Shown one piece after another: positions 56,523-64,000 of a DNA stretch of 64,000 nt; positions within the stretch are counted from its first letter, which is position 1; each line of letters opens with the position of its first letter. Source of the DNA: Chryseobacterium sp. T16E-39 (lineage in GTDB: Bacteria; Bacteroidota; Bacteroidia; Flavobacteriales; Weeksellaceae); NCBI RefSeq assembly GCF_002216065.1, contig NZ_CP022282.1, positions 2,294,001 to 2,358,000 of the forward strand. The letters are read 5' to 3'. The position numbers were made by a program, and so were the translations under genes. The notes under the pieces were generated by a model. It was not told the origin of the DNA and made no database searches. It saw only the letters and a list, made by a program, of their open reading frames with translations.

Positions 56523-56535
56523 TTAACACTGTTAG
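56523..56535. promoter_or_regulatory. TetR operator copy 2, TTAACACTGTTAG
   Basis: Same palindrome as copy 1 with one changed base in the left half-site (4 of 5 bp pair), 20 bp after the tetR stop. Confidence 0.7.
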
Positions 56536-56631
56536 GAAAAATAGCAACAGATTAATTTAATTTTTAAATAAAAATCATCAAACTAATTAAATAAATTTTA
56601 CAACAATTCATTATAATTTAGACCTTAACCA

Positions 56632-56644
56632 TTAACACTGTTAG
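56632..56644. promoter_or_regulatory. TetR operator copy 3, TTAACACTGTTAG
   Basis: Identical to copy 2 and 109 bp downstream of it (start to start). Confidence 0.7.
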
Positions 56645-56766
56645 TAAAATTAACGCGACACACCTCACCTTTATATATTTAAAACAACATTAAAAAAATC
56701 TATGATTATGGAAATGACGATCTAATTCTAGTATTAATAATTCTGTAATTTTTTTTAAACTAAACA

Positions 56767-56779
56767 TTAACGCCGTTAG
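56767..56779. promoter_or_regulatory. TetR operator copy 4, TTAACGCCGTTAG
   Basis: Third copy in the pump control region, 77 bp before the adaptor gene; same half-sites, GCC centre. Confidence 0.7.
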
Positions 56780-56856
56780 AAAAAATAACGGGAATTATTA
56801 GAAAAAAAACAACATTATTAAATTTTCAAACGCTTAACAAAACAAATTAAATTTTA

Positions 56857-58017
56857 ATGAAAATACCTGGAACAATGAGGATCTTATTACTTATAACAAG
56901 TATTATCCTTTTACAGAACTGCAGTAAGGCCGCGGAAGGTTCAAACCAAGCGCCTCCTGCACCAGAATTACCGGTTTATACTGTAATTACTTCTCCAGCT
57001 ACAACATATCAGGAATTCCCTACTGCATTGGAAGGAAAAAACAATGTGGAAATAAGATCTCAGGTAGATGGTTACCTGGATAGAATATATGTAGAAGAAG
57101 GAGCTTTCGTAAGAGCAGGACAACCTCTATTCAAAATTGACTCAAGAGCCTACGGTGAACAAGTGAATATGGCACAGGCTAATTTACAAGCTGCTAATGC
57201 CAATATTCAAAAAGCTAAAGTAGAAGTAGACCGTCTTCAGCCATTGGTAACTGCAAAAGTAGTTTCTGAGGTGCAGCTTAAAACTGCAAAAGCAAACTAT
57301 GCAGCAGCAGTTGCAGCAGCATCACAGGCACAGGCTTCTGTTGGAAGTGCAAGAATCAATGTAGGATTTACAACGATTACGGCACCGGTAAGTGGTTATA
57401 TTGGAAGAATTCCTTATAAAAAAGGAAGCTTAATTTCAAGAACTGATCCAAATCCTTTAACTCTTCTATCTGATATCAGCGAGATATATGCTTATTTCTC
57501 TTTAAGCGAATTGGATTTTATTGCTTTTCAAAATAAATATCCCGGAGCTTCTTTAGAAGAGAAACTGAAAAATATGCCAATGGTAGAGTTGGTAATCGCG
57601 GATAACAGTATTTATTCTGAAAAAGGAAAAATGAGTATTGTGGACGGTCAGTTTGACAAAAGCACCGGAGCAATCAGTGTACGTGCTGTATTCCCAAATG
57701 CTCATGGAGCATTAAGAACAGGAAATACGGGAAGAGTTCGTATGCCGCAGCTTCTTAACAATATCCTGGTTATTCCACAGGAATCTACCTTTGAGATTCA
57801 AGATAAAACATATGTATATGTCCTTGGAAAGGATAAGAAAGTAACCAGCAAACCAATAACTATTTCTGGAAAAACAGAAAGCTATTACTTTATTTCCGGT
57901 GGACTTTCTGTAGGTGATAAAATCGTATATCAGGGGCTTGGTAATTTAAAAGATGGTGCTACAATACAACCTAAGGCTGTATCTTCTGATAGCATCTTCA
58001 AAGCAAGACCTTTATAA
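56857..58017 (+). CDS. RND efflux periplasmic adaptor (MFP)
   Basis: 386 aa lipoprotein. Signal with lipobox at LLQNCSK; biotinyl-lipoyl-like halves (VEIRSQVDGYLDRIYVEEGAFVRAGQPLFKID and ITAPVSGYIGRIP) flanking an alpha-helical hairpin at about 105-165, then a beta-barrel domain. AcrA/MexA-type. A second ATG at 56875 would still leave the signal intact; 56857 is kept. First gene of adaptor-pump-OMF operon. Confidence 0.94.
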   Translation: MKIPGTMRILLLITSIILLQNCSKAAEGSNQAPPAPELPVYTVITSPATTYQEFPTALEGKNNVEIRSQVDGYLDRIYVEEGAFVRAGQPLFKIDSRAYGEQVNMAQANLQAANANIQKAKVEVDRLQPLVTAKVVSEVQLKTAKANYAAAVAAASQAQASVGSARINVGFTTITAPVSGYIGRIPYKKGSLISRTDPNPLTLLSDISEIYAYFSLSELDFIAFQNKYPGASLEEKLKNMPMVELVIADNSIYSEKGKMSIVDGQFDKSTGAISVRAVFPNAHGALRTGNTGRVRMPQLLNNILVIPQESTFEIQDKTYVYVLGKDKKVTSKPITISGKTESYYFISGGLSVGDKIVYQGLGNLKDGATIQPKAVSSDSIFKARPL

Positions 58018-58058
58018 ACTATTTTCCAATACAGAAGACTTAAAAAAATAAACTTCTT

Positions 58059-61000
58059 ATGTTAAAACAATTTATAGAAAGACCCGTACTCTCTACGGTC
58101 ATCTCCATCATACTCCTATTATTGGGAATACTCTCGGTTTTCAATCTTCCGATTACGTTATTTCCCGATATTGCTCCTCCAACCGTTCAGGTAACGGCAT
58201 TTTACCCTGGAGCAAACGCGGAAGTGGTGGCACGTTCAGTAGCCGTTCCTATCGAGGAGGCTGTGAACGGGGTTGAAAACATGACGTACATGACTTCCAA
58301 CTCAAGTAACGATGGTTCGATGACTTTGAGTGTTTACTTTAAGCAGGGAGCCGATCCCGATAACGCGGCGGTAAACGTTCAAAACAGGGTATCAAAGGCA
58401 ATGAGTCAGCTTCCTCAGGAGGTTGTACAGGCCGGAATATCAACTCAGAAAGTACAGAACAGTATGATTATGTTTATGGGGTTATCCAGTGATGATCCAA
58501 AACAATATGACGAGCTGTTTTTACAAAACTATCTTAAAATCAACGTAATTCCACAGATCCAACGTATTCCTGGTGTTGCACAGGCTCAGGTATTCGGTAC
58601 TCAGGATTACTCAATGCGTATCTGGCTAAAACCAGACCGTTTAGCAGCCAATAACTTATCTCCACAAGAGGTAATGGCAGCTATTAAAGACCATAACCTT
58701 GAAGCAGCTCCCGGACGTCTTGGTCAGGGAAGTAAGGAAACTTATGAGTATATCCTTAAATATAAAGGAAAACTGAATAAGAATGCAGACTATGAAAACA
58801 TCGCTATTAAAGCTAATACGGATGGTTCATTCCTTAGATTAAAGGATGTTGCAAGAGTAGAATTCGGTTCTTATACTTATACGGCAACGAACAGAGTAGA
58901 TGGAAAGCCGGTAGCAGGTTTTGCTATTTTGCAGACTGCAGGTTCCAATGCCAATGAGATTCTGACAGAAATCGAAAAACAGGTGGATCAGATGAAAACT
59001 ACGCTGCCAAAAGGAGTAAATCCGATCATCATGTACAACTCTAAAGACTTCCTGGACGCTTCTATTGATCAGGTGGTAGAAACACTGATCATTGCATTCA
59101 TCCTGGTATTTATTGTAGTGTATATTTTCCTTCAGGATTTCAGATCTACATTAATTCCTGCAATTGCAGTTCCGGTAGCGATCATCGGTACGTTCTTCTT
59201 CCTGCAGTTATTTGGATTCAGTATCAACATGCTTACGTTATTTGCATTGATTCTGGCCATTGGTATTGTAGTGGATGACGCCATTGTGGTAGTGGAAGCG
59301 GTCCATTCAAAAATGGAACGTACAGGAATGCCAGTAGAGAATGCAACCGTAAACTCTATGAGTGAAATTTCAGGGGCGATTATTTCCATTACTTTGGTAA
59401 TGTGTGCTGTATTTATTCCTGTTGGTTTCATGCAAGGTCCTGCCGGAGTATTCTACAGACAGTTTGCCTTTACATTGGTTATTGCAATTTTAATTTCTGC
59501 AATAAATGCATTAACGTTGAGTCCGGCTTTATGTGCTCTTTTCTTAAAAGACCCTCAGGATGGAGAGCATGGTCATGAGAAGAAAGGGTTTGGTGCTAAA
59601 TTCTTCAATGCATTCAATACCAGCTTCAATAATATGACGCAAAAATATATCTATAGCCTTAAATTTTTAATTAAAAATAAATGGGTTGCTGTAGGTGGTT
59701 TAGCGATATTAATTGCTGCAAGTGTTATTTTAATTAAAAAAGCACCATCAGGATTTATTCCAACTGAAGATCAAGGTTTCGTTTTATATGCGGTAAATAC
59801 TCCTCCGGGAAGTTCATTAGAAAGAACACAACGTGCAACGAAACAAATCGATAAGATAGTAAACGGAGAAAAAGCTACCAACCATTTATGGGTAGCAGAT
59901 GGGGTAAACTTCATCAGTAACGCCAATGCTTCTCCTTACTCTGCAGGATTTATAAAATTAAAAGATATCGACAAACGAGGAGACGTTAAGGATCCCGATC
60001 AGATAGCAGCTGGTTTAACAGGAAAAGTAAGTCAGGTAAAAGATGCTAGTGCATTCTTCTTCAACTTCCCTACGATCCAAGGTTTTGGTAACGTAAGTGG
60101 ATTTGAGTTCATGCTACAGGATAAAACCAATGGTTCTTTTGAACAATTGGGAGCTAATACCCAGGCATTCATCGGTGAATTGATGAAACGTAAAGAAATT
60201 GCATTTGCCTTTACGACGTATGCTGCAGGAAACCCACAATATACTATTGAAGTAGACGCGGATAAAGCCAATCAGCTGGGAGTATCTGTAGCAGATTTGA
60301 TGCAGACAATGCAGATCTATTATGGTAGTAGCTTCGTTTCAGATTTCAACAGATTTGGGAAATACTACAGAGTAATGGCTCAGGCAGATATCCCTTACCG
60401 TACAGACATTAATTCTCTTGAAGGAATTTATGTTAAAAACAAACAGGGAGAAATGGTTCCTACAAAAACTTTGGTAACATTGAAAAGAACCTTTGGTCCT
60501 GAAACTGTAACAAGAAATAACCTGTTTAACGCAGTAACGATCAATGGAACTCCAAAACCAGGATACAGTACCGGAGATGCCATTAAAGCTGTGGAAGAGG
60601 TAGCAAAACAATCCCTTCCTCGTGGATATGGTTATGAGTGGACAGGTATTACCCGTGAGGAAATTAAGACAAGCGGACAAACAGCTTTCATCTTCATGTT
60701 GAGTATCTTGTTTGTATACTTCCTATTGGCAGCACAGTATGAAAGTTATATTCTTCCTTTTGCTATTATTCTTACTGTTCCTACAGGAATATTTGGAGTA
60801 TTCGCCTTTACAGGTTTAGCGGGGATTGACAATAACATTTACGTACAGGTTGGTCTGATCATGCTTGTCGGATTACTGGCGAAAAATGCGATCTTGATTG
60901 TAGAGTTTGCTGTTCAGCGAAGAAAGGCAGGTAAATCATTAATCGAATCTGCTCTTCAGGCTTCAAGATTACGTTTGAGACCAATTTTAATGACTTCATT

Positions 61001-61235
61001 TGCCTTTATTATTGGTATGCTTCCATTGGTTTGGACACAAGGAGCTTCAGCAAAAGGTAACCACTCTATCGGAATCAGTACCGTAGGTGGTATGTTAACT
61101 GGAGTAATATTCGGGATCTTCATTATCCCTGTAATGTATGTGATTTTCCAATATCTGCATGAAAAAATGCCAAGCAGAAAAAAGCAAAGACTTCAAAAAC
61201 AAAATCATGAACAGGCTTTAACAACTGGTCATTAA
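58059..61235 (+). CDS. RND efflux pump, AcrB/HAE-1 type
   Basis: 1058 aa inner membrane proton/drug antiporter. Full-length RND layout of 12 helices and two large periplasmic loops: FIERPVLSTVISIILLLLGILSV at the start, the TM4 motif AIGIVVDDAIVVVEAVHSKMER with its paired Asp of the proton relay, and VGLLAKNAILIVEFA in the second half. Likely a multidrug or lipophile exporter. 42 bp after the adaptor. Confidence 0.96.
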   Translation: MLKQFIERPVLSTVISIILLLLGILSVFNLPITLFPDIAPPTVQVTAFYPGANAEVVARSVAVPIEEAVNGVENMTYMTSNSSNDGSMTLSVYFKQGADPDNAAVNVQNRVSKAMSQLPQEVVQAGISTQKVQNSMIMFMGLSSDDPKQYDELFLQNYLKINVIPQIQRIPGVAQAQVFGTQDYSMRIWLKPDRLAANNLSPQEVMAAIKDHNLEAAPGRLGQGSKETYEYILKYKGKLNKNADYENIAIKANTDGSFLRLKDVARVEFGSYTYTATNRVDGKPVAGFAILQTAGSNANEILTEIEKQVDQMKTTLPKGVNPIIMYNSKDFLDASIDQVVETLIIAFILVFIVVYIFLQDFRSTLIPAIAVPVAIIGTFFFLQLFGFSINMLTLFALILAIGIVVDDAIVVVEAVHSKMERTGMPVENATVNSMSEISGAIISITLVMCAVFIPVGFMQGPAGVFYRQFAFTLVIAILISAINALTLSPALCALFLKDPQDGEHGHEKKGFGAKFFNAFNTSFNNMTQKYIYSLKFLIKNKWVAVGGLAILIAASVILIKKAPSGFIPTEDQGFVLYAVNTPPGSSLERTQRATKQIDKIVNGEKATNHLWVADGVNFISNANASPYSAGFIKLKDIDKRGDVKDPDQIAAGLTGKVSQVKDASAFFFNFPTIQGFGNVSGFEFMLQDKTNGSFEQLGANTQAFIGELMKRKEIAFAFTTYAAGNPQYTIEVDADKANQLGVSVADLMQTMQIYYGSSFVSDFNRFGKYYRVMAQADIPYRTDINSLEGIYVKNKQGEMVPTKTLVTLKRTFGPETVTRNNLFNAVTINGTPKPGYSTGDAIKAVEEVAKQSLPRGYGYEWTGITREEIKTSGQTAFIFMLSILFVYFLLAAQYESYILPFAIILTVPTGIFGVFAFTGLAGIDNNIYVQVGLIMLVGLLAKNAILIVEFAVQRRKAGKSLIESALQASRLRLRPILMTSFAFIIGMLPLVWTQGASAKGNHSIGISTVGGMLTGVIFGIFIIPVMYVIFQYLHEKMPSRKKQRLQKQNHEQALTTGH

Positions 61236-61256
61236 GGTCTACTTAAAAGAAAAACA

Positions 61257-62669
61257 ATGAAATTAATAAAGAATATTTTTCTAACTTTTATATTGGCTGT
61301 AATAGCGGTTTCGTGTGTGACTAAGGTTGCTTACACGGAACCGGACTTACAGCTTCCGGAAGACTTTCGCTTTACAGCAACTGCTGATACAGCAAGTGTT
61401 GCGAATTTACAATGGAAAGATTTTTTTAAAGATCCCGCTTTACAGGGATTAATAGAAAAAGGAATTGCTAACAACCTTGATCTGCAAATTGCTTTAAAAC
61501 AAGTTGCATCATCACAGGAAAAATTATTACAGGCGAAGTACCTTCAATATCCGGATGTTGGTTTTGGTGTTACCGGACAGATTTCAAGACCTTCGAAAAA
61601 TAGCATGAATGGACAAAGTCTAAATTTATTTATCGGAAAAAATCATGTAGAAGATTATAACGCTGCATTCAACCTTTCATGGGAAGCAGATATCTGGGGA
61701 AAGATCAAAAACCAACAGGAGGTTTCAAGAATGCAGTATCTGCAAACTTATGAAGCAACCAAGGCTATCCAGACCCAAGTAGTTGCGGCGATTGCGCAAG
61801 GCTATTATAATTTACTGATGCTTGATAAACAGATGGATATTGCTAAATCTAATTTAGAATTAAGCAGTAACACCTTATCTATCACTGAGAAAATGTGGGA
61901 AAGTGGAGATACAACCTCTCTTGGAGTTCAGCAGGCAACTGCTCAAAAGCAATCTACAGAACTTTTAATTTCCCAACTGGAGCAAAATATTGCGATCCAG
62001 GAAAATGCATTAAGCATTTTAGTTGGGGAGGCTCCTAATAAAGTAAGCAGAGGAATTGAATTGTCTGATACTTCATTATCTCAGGATTTGTCTGCAGGAC
62101 TTCCTGCAAAAATGGTAAGTCGCCGTCCGGATGTACGTCAACAGGAACTGGTTTTACTTGAATCCAACTCATTAGTGGGAATCGCTCAGGCCAATATGTA
62201 TCCTTCGTTGAAAATTACAGCAAACGGTGGTGTTAACTCTTTTAAATTTGACAATTGGTTTCAAATTCCGGCTTCATTATTCGGATCGGTTTTAGGAGGA
62301 ATTACTCAGCCTATTTTCCAAAAGAGACAGTTGAAAACGGATTTAGCCGTGGCTAAAATTCAAAGAGAAAAAAATGTACTGGCATTCCGTCAGTCTGTTT
62401 TAAATGCCATGGGAGAAGTGTCCGATGCATTGGTTTCCAATGAAAGTTTAAAAGTTCAGGAACAAAAAGCAACTGAACAGGTGACTACATTGAAAGATGG
62501 GATCAAAAGCGCTCAAATGCTATACAAAGGAGGTTTAGCTAATTATCTTGAAGTGATTACGGCACAGGCCAACTCTCTTCAGGCAGAATTAAACCTTGCG
62601 TCTGTAAAAAGACAAAGATTAAGCAGTATTGTTGACTTATACAGAGCTTTAGGTGGTGGTTGGAAGTAG
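61257..62669 (+). CDS. Outer membrane efflux channel, OprM/NodT family
   Basis: 470 aa TolC-like outer membrane factor. Lipoprotein signal with Cys near residue 20 (VIAVSCVTK), duplicated TolC coiled-coil domains (for example NNLDLQIALKQVASSQEK and VSRRPDVRQQELVLLESNSLVGIAQANMYPSLKI). Completes the tripartite pump 22 bp after the transporter. Ends before a terminator. Confidence 0.94.
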   Translation: MKLIKNIFLTFILAVIAVSCVTKVAYTEPDLQLPEDFRFTATADTASVANLQWKDFFKDPALQGLIEKGIANNLDLQIALKQVASSQEKLLQAKYLQYPDVGFGVTGQISRPSKNSMNGQSLNLFIGKNHVEDYNAAFNLSWEADIWGKIKNQQEVSRMQYLQTYEATKAIQTQVVAAIAQGYYNLLMLDKQMDIAKSNLELSSNTLSITEKMWESGDTTSLGVQQATAQKQSTELLISQLEQNIAIQENALSILVGEAPNKVSRGIELSDTSLSQDLSAGLPAKMVSRRPDVRQQELVLLESNSLVGIAQANMYPSLKITANGGVNSFKFDNWFQIPASLFGSVLGGITQPIFQKRQLKTDLAVAKIQREKNVLAFRQSVLNAMGEVSDALVSNESLKVQEQKATEQVTTLKDGIKSAQMLYKGGLANYLEVITAQANSLQAELNLASVKRQRLSSIVDLYRALGGGWK

Positions 62670-62690
62670 TCATTAAATTTAATATTGTTG

Positions 62691-62722
62691 AAGTGCGGTC
62701 TTTCGGGATCGCACTTTTTTAT
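62691..62722 (+). terminator. Terminator of the RND operon
   Basis: AAGTGCGGTC / GATCGCACTT stem (one G-U) with 6-nt loop and T-run, 22 bp after the last stop. Confidence 0.85.
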
Positions 62723-62955
62723 TGTCGAAAATCGAACTGACGGGAGATCAATATCCGCATATAACAGAGAAAATCACAATGTCATTTCGAGTAGGTTTTG
62801 AAAAAATCGTATCGAGAAGTTTCTGATTTTGAAATAACATTTTTTTGTTAAACGCAAATGCGCAAATTATTTCACCAGCTTTATATTCTGAAGGCTCAAA
62901 GATTTTATTCCCTGATTAAAATTAAAAATAATTCCGGGGCACTTATCCACAATAT

Positions 62956-63021
62956 TGTCATTCCGTAGGAATCTAAACAATGTATTTTAAAAGCTTCATT
63001 TAGATTCCTACGGAATTGACA
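62956..63021. repeat. Inverted repeat with 22-bp arms
   Basis: Arms at 62956-62977 and 62999-63021 are reverse complements apart from one extra T; loop of 21 nt. Core GTCATTCCGTAGGAATCTA. Shape of a small palindromic element (REP- or MITE-like). No flanking target duplication assessed. Confidence 0.75.
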
Positions 63022-63152
63022 TACACGGATAAAGCACAACAGTTTATAATTTGAGATTATCGAAAATTTTAGATTTTCTTGCGCTCTAAAAATGGCATCA
63101 TATTTAAAAACTTTGTGTCTTTATGATAAATCTTTGTGTTAAAAAAAAGAAA

Positions 63153-64000
63153 TTAATGAGAAGTTTGCTGACCAATATATGCAATCAGATGATCAAAATC
63201 CAAAGGAGAATACCCCATCTGTACATAATGGATATCATCTGCTTTTCTATACCATGTCAGTTGCCTTTTTGCATATCTGCGGCTATTTTTCTTGATTTCT
63301 TCAACCGCAAATTCAAGACTCCAGACCCCTTCAAAAAATTTAAACAGTTCCGCATAACCAACCGTATTTAAAGCAGTCAGTTCTTTAAATTGCTCAAGAC
63401 CTTTTGCTTCTTCCATGAGACCTTTCTCCATCATAATATCTACCCTCCTGTTGATTCTGTTGTACAATTCTTCCCTGGGAGCTTCAATTCCTACCCTGAT
63501 TACATTAAAATCTCTGGAATCCTGTGAAATAGCAATTAATTCGGAATACTTTTTGTCCGTTTGCCAAATGATATCAATCGCTCTTAAAAGCCTTCTGTGA
63601 TTATGAAAATCTACAACGCCATAATATTCCGGGTCAAGTTCTTTTAAAATCTCTTGCAGCTTTTCAATGCCTTCGGTATCCAGAATTTCCTGTAATTTCT
63701 GCTGATTTTCAGTATTCGCTTCAGGAAGATCATTTAAACCTTCAATGACTGCTTTTTCATACATCATACTTCCGCCAACAAGGATCACGGTATCATATTT
63801 TTCAAAAAGATCATTGAGCTTTTGCAAAGCATCTTCTTCATACTGACCAATAGAATAGTATTCTTTCACCGAAAGATTCCCAATAAAATGATGAGGTGCT
63901 TCTGCTAATTCTTCCGAGGATGGAGATGCAGTACCGATTTCCATTTCCTTAAAAAACTGACGCGAATCACAGGAAATAATTTCCGTATTGAAATACTTTG
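63153..64000 (-). CDS. miaA: tRNA dimethylallyltransferase MiaA (5' end outside window)
   Basis: Adds a dimethylallyl group to A37 of tRNAs reading UNN codons. The reading frame stays open through the window edge: codons before Met at 63944 read ISCDSRQFFKE, the conserved DSRQ segment after the P-loop, which itself lies outside. Visible motifs: GTASPS, VGGSMMYEKAVIEGL and the C-terminal RYAKRQLTWYRK. At least 282 aa are present; expected about 300. Confidence 0.95.
   Translation of the reverse strand, partial: KYFNTEIISCDSRQFFKEMEIGTASPSSEELAEAPHHFIGNLSVKEYYSIGQYEEDALQKLNDLFEKYDTVILVGGSMMYEKAVIEGLNDLPEANTENQQKLQEILDTEGIEKLQEILKELDPEYYGVVDFHNHRRLLRAIDIIWQTDKKYSELIAISQDSRDFNVIRVGIEAPREELYNRINRRVDIMMEKGLMEEAKGLEQFKELTALNTVGYAELFKFFEGVWSLEFAVEEIKKNSRRYAKRQLTWYRKADDIHYVQMGYSPLDFDHLIAYIGQQTSH

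Larger units (their letters stand above)
56504..56856. other. 353 bp control region ahead of the RND efflux operon
   Basis: AT-rich, no ORF. Contains three of the four 13-bp TetR-type palindromes. No exact TAnnTTTG on the plus strand was found here, so the pump promoter is uncertain; readthrough from tetR is possible. Confidence 0.6.
62670..63152. other. 483 bp intergenic region before miaA
   Basis: No ORF. Contains the RND terminator, a segment similar to chromosomal repeats (TTTCGAGTA...TCGAGAAG at about 62783-62822) and the large inverted repeat at 62956-63021. Confidence 0.6.

Overview
The window looks like ordinary chromosome from a flavobacterium of the Weeksellaceae, most likely Chryseobacterium or a close relative. 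The evidence is its AT-rich composition; several proteins with type IX secretion (T9SS) type A sorting domains; Bacteroidota-restricted families (DUF4290, DUF4295, the T9SS plug protein formerly DUF5103); a flavastacin-like astacin protease; and many matches to the Bacteroidota sigma consensus (-7 TAnnTTTG, sometimes with a -33 TTG/TTTG) with no obvious Shine-Dalgarno sites. I see no rRNA, tRNA, CRISPR array, prophage or insertion sequence.

Layout. 1-7 kb: der, katG, a haem-binding c-type protein with a DCC-family protein, and a lipoprotein alpha-amylase. 7-13 kb: DUF4290-murA, lemA-DUF2207, a free-standing NIL domain, and a DUF1801/YiiX-like pair. 13-23 kb: two T9SS cargo proteins flank an aminotransferase-lipoprotein-murB operon, proC, a VanZ-like gene and lnt. 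23-29 kb: ribosomal genes rpmB-rpmG-DUF4295, an MBL-fold lipoprotein, an exported RidA-like protein, ftsY, a small membrane protein, and sppA divergent from folK. 29-38 kb: two OmpA-like paralogues, recQ, fmt, ribB, a flavin-dependent oxidoreductase and an astacin. 38-48.5 kb: a PIF1-like helicase, a gamma carbonic anhydrase, an nfu-lipoprotein-hemH operon, an M4 thermolysin-like protease split by a frameshift, a T9SS plug protein and an MBL hydrolase. 48.5-55 kb: a probable trehalose locus (MFS-trehalase-TonB receptor, divergent AraC). 55-62.7 kb: a thioredoxin-like protein, then a TetR regulator and a complete RND tripartite efflux operon. The window ends inside miaA.

Most informative observations. 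(1) rpmG and the M4 protease are each broken by one missing base in an A tract. Both now read A AAA AAG in frame, the classical -1 slippery heptamer, and a -1 slip would restore exactly the family sequence. A homopolymer error in the assembly is the simplest explanation; recoding is the interesting alternative. (2) MurA has Asp in place of the fosfomycin-reactive catalytic Cys. (3) The TetR-RND locus carries four copies of a 13-bp palindrome (consensus YTAACRCYGTTAG), one at the tetR start site and three ahead of the pump operon. (4) Several genes have the -7 promoter element only 4-6 nt before the start codon, which predicts leaderless mRNAs. (5) Several proteins depart from family norms: RibB with a degenerate GTP cyclohydrolase II half, an exported RidA lacking the key Arg, an OmpA paralogue without its peptidoglycan-binding domain, an isolated NIL domain, and a ferrochelatase with a four-Cys insertion. 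I did not find a clearly new multi-gene system.
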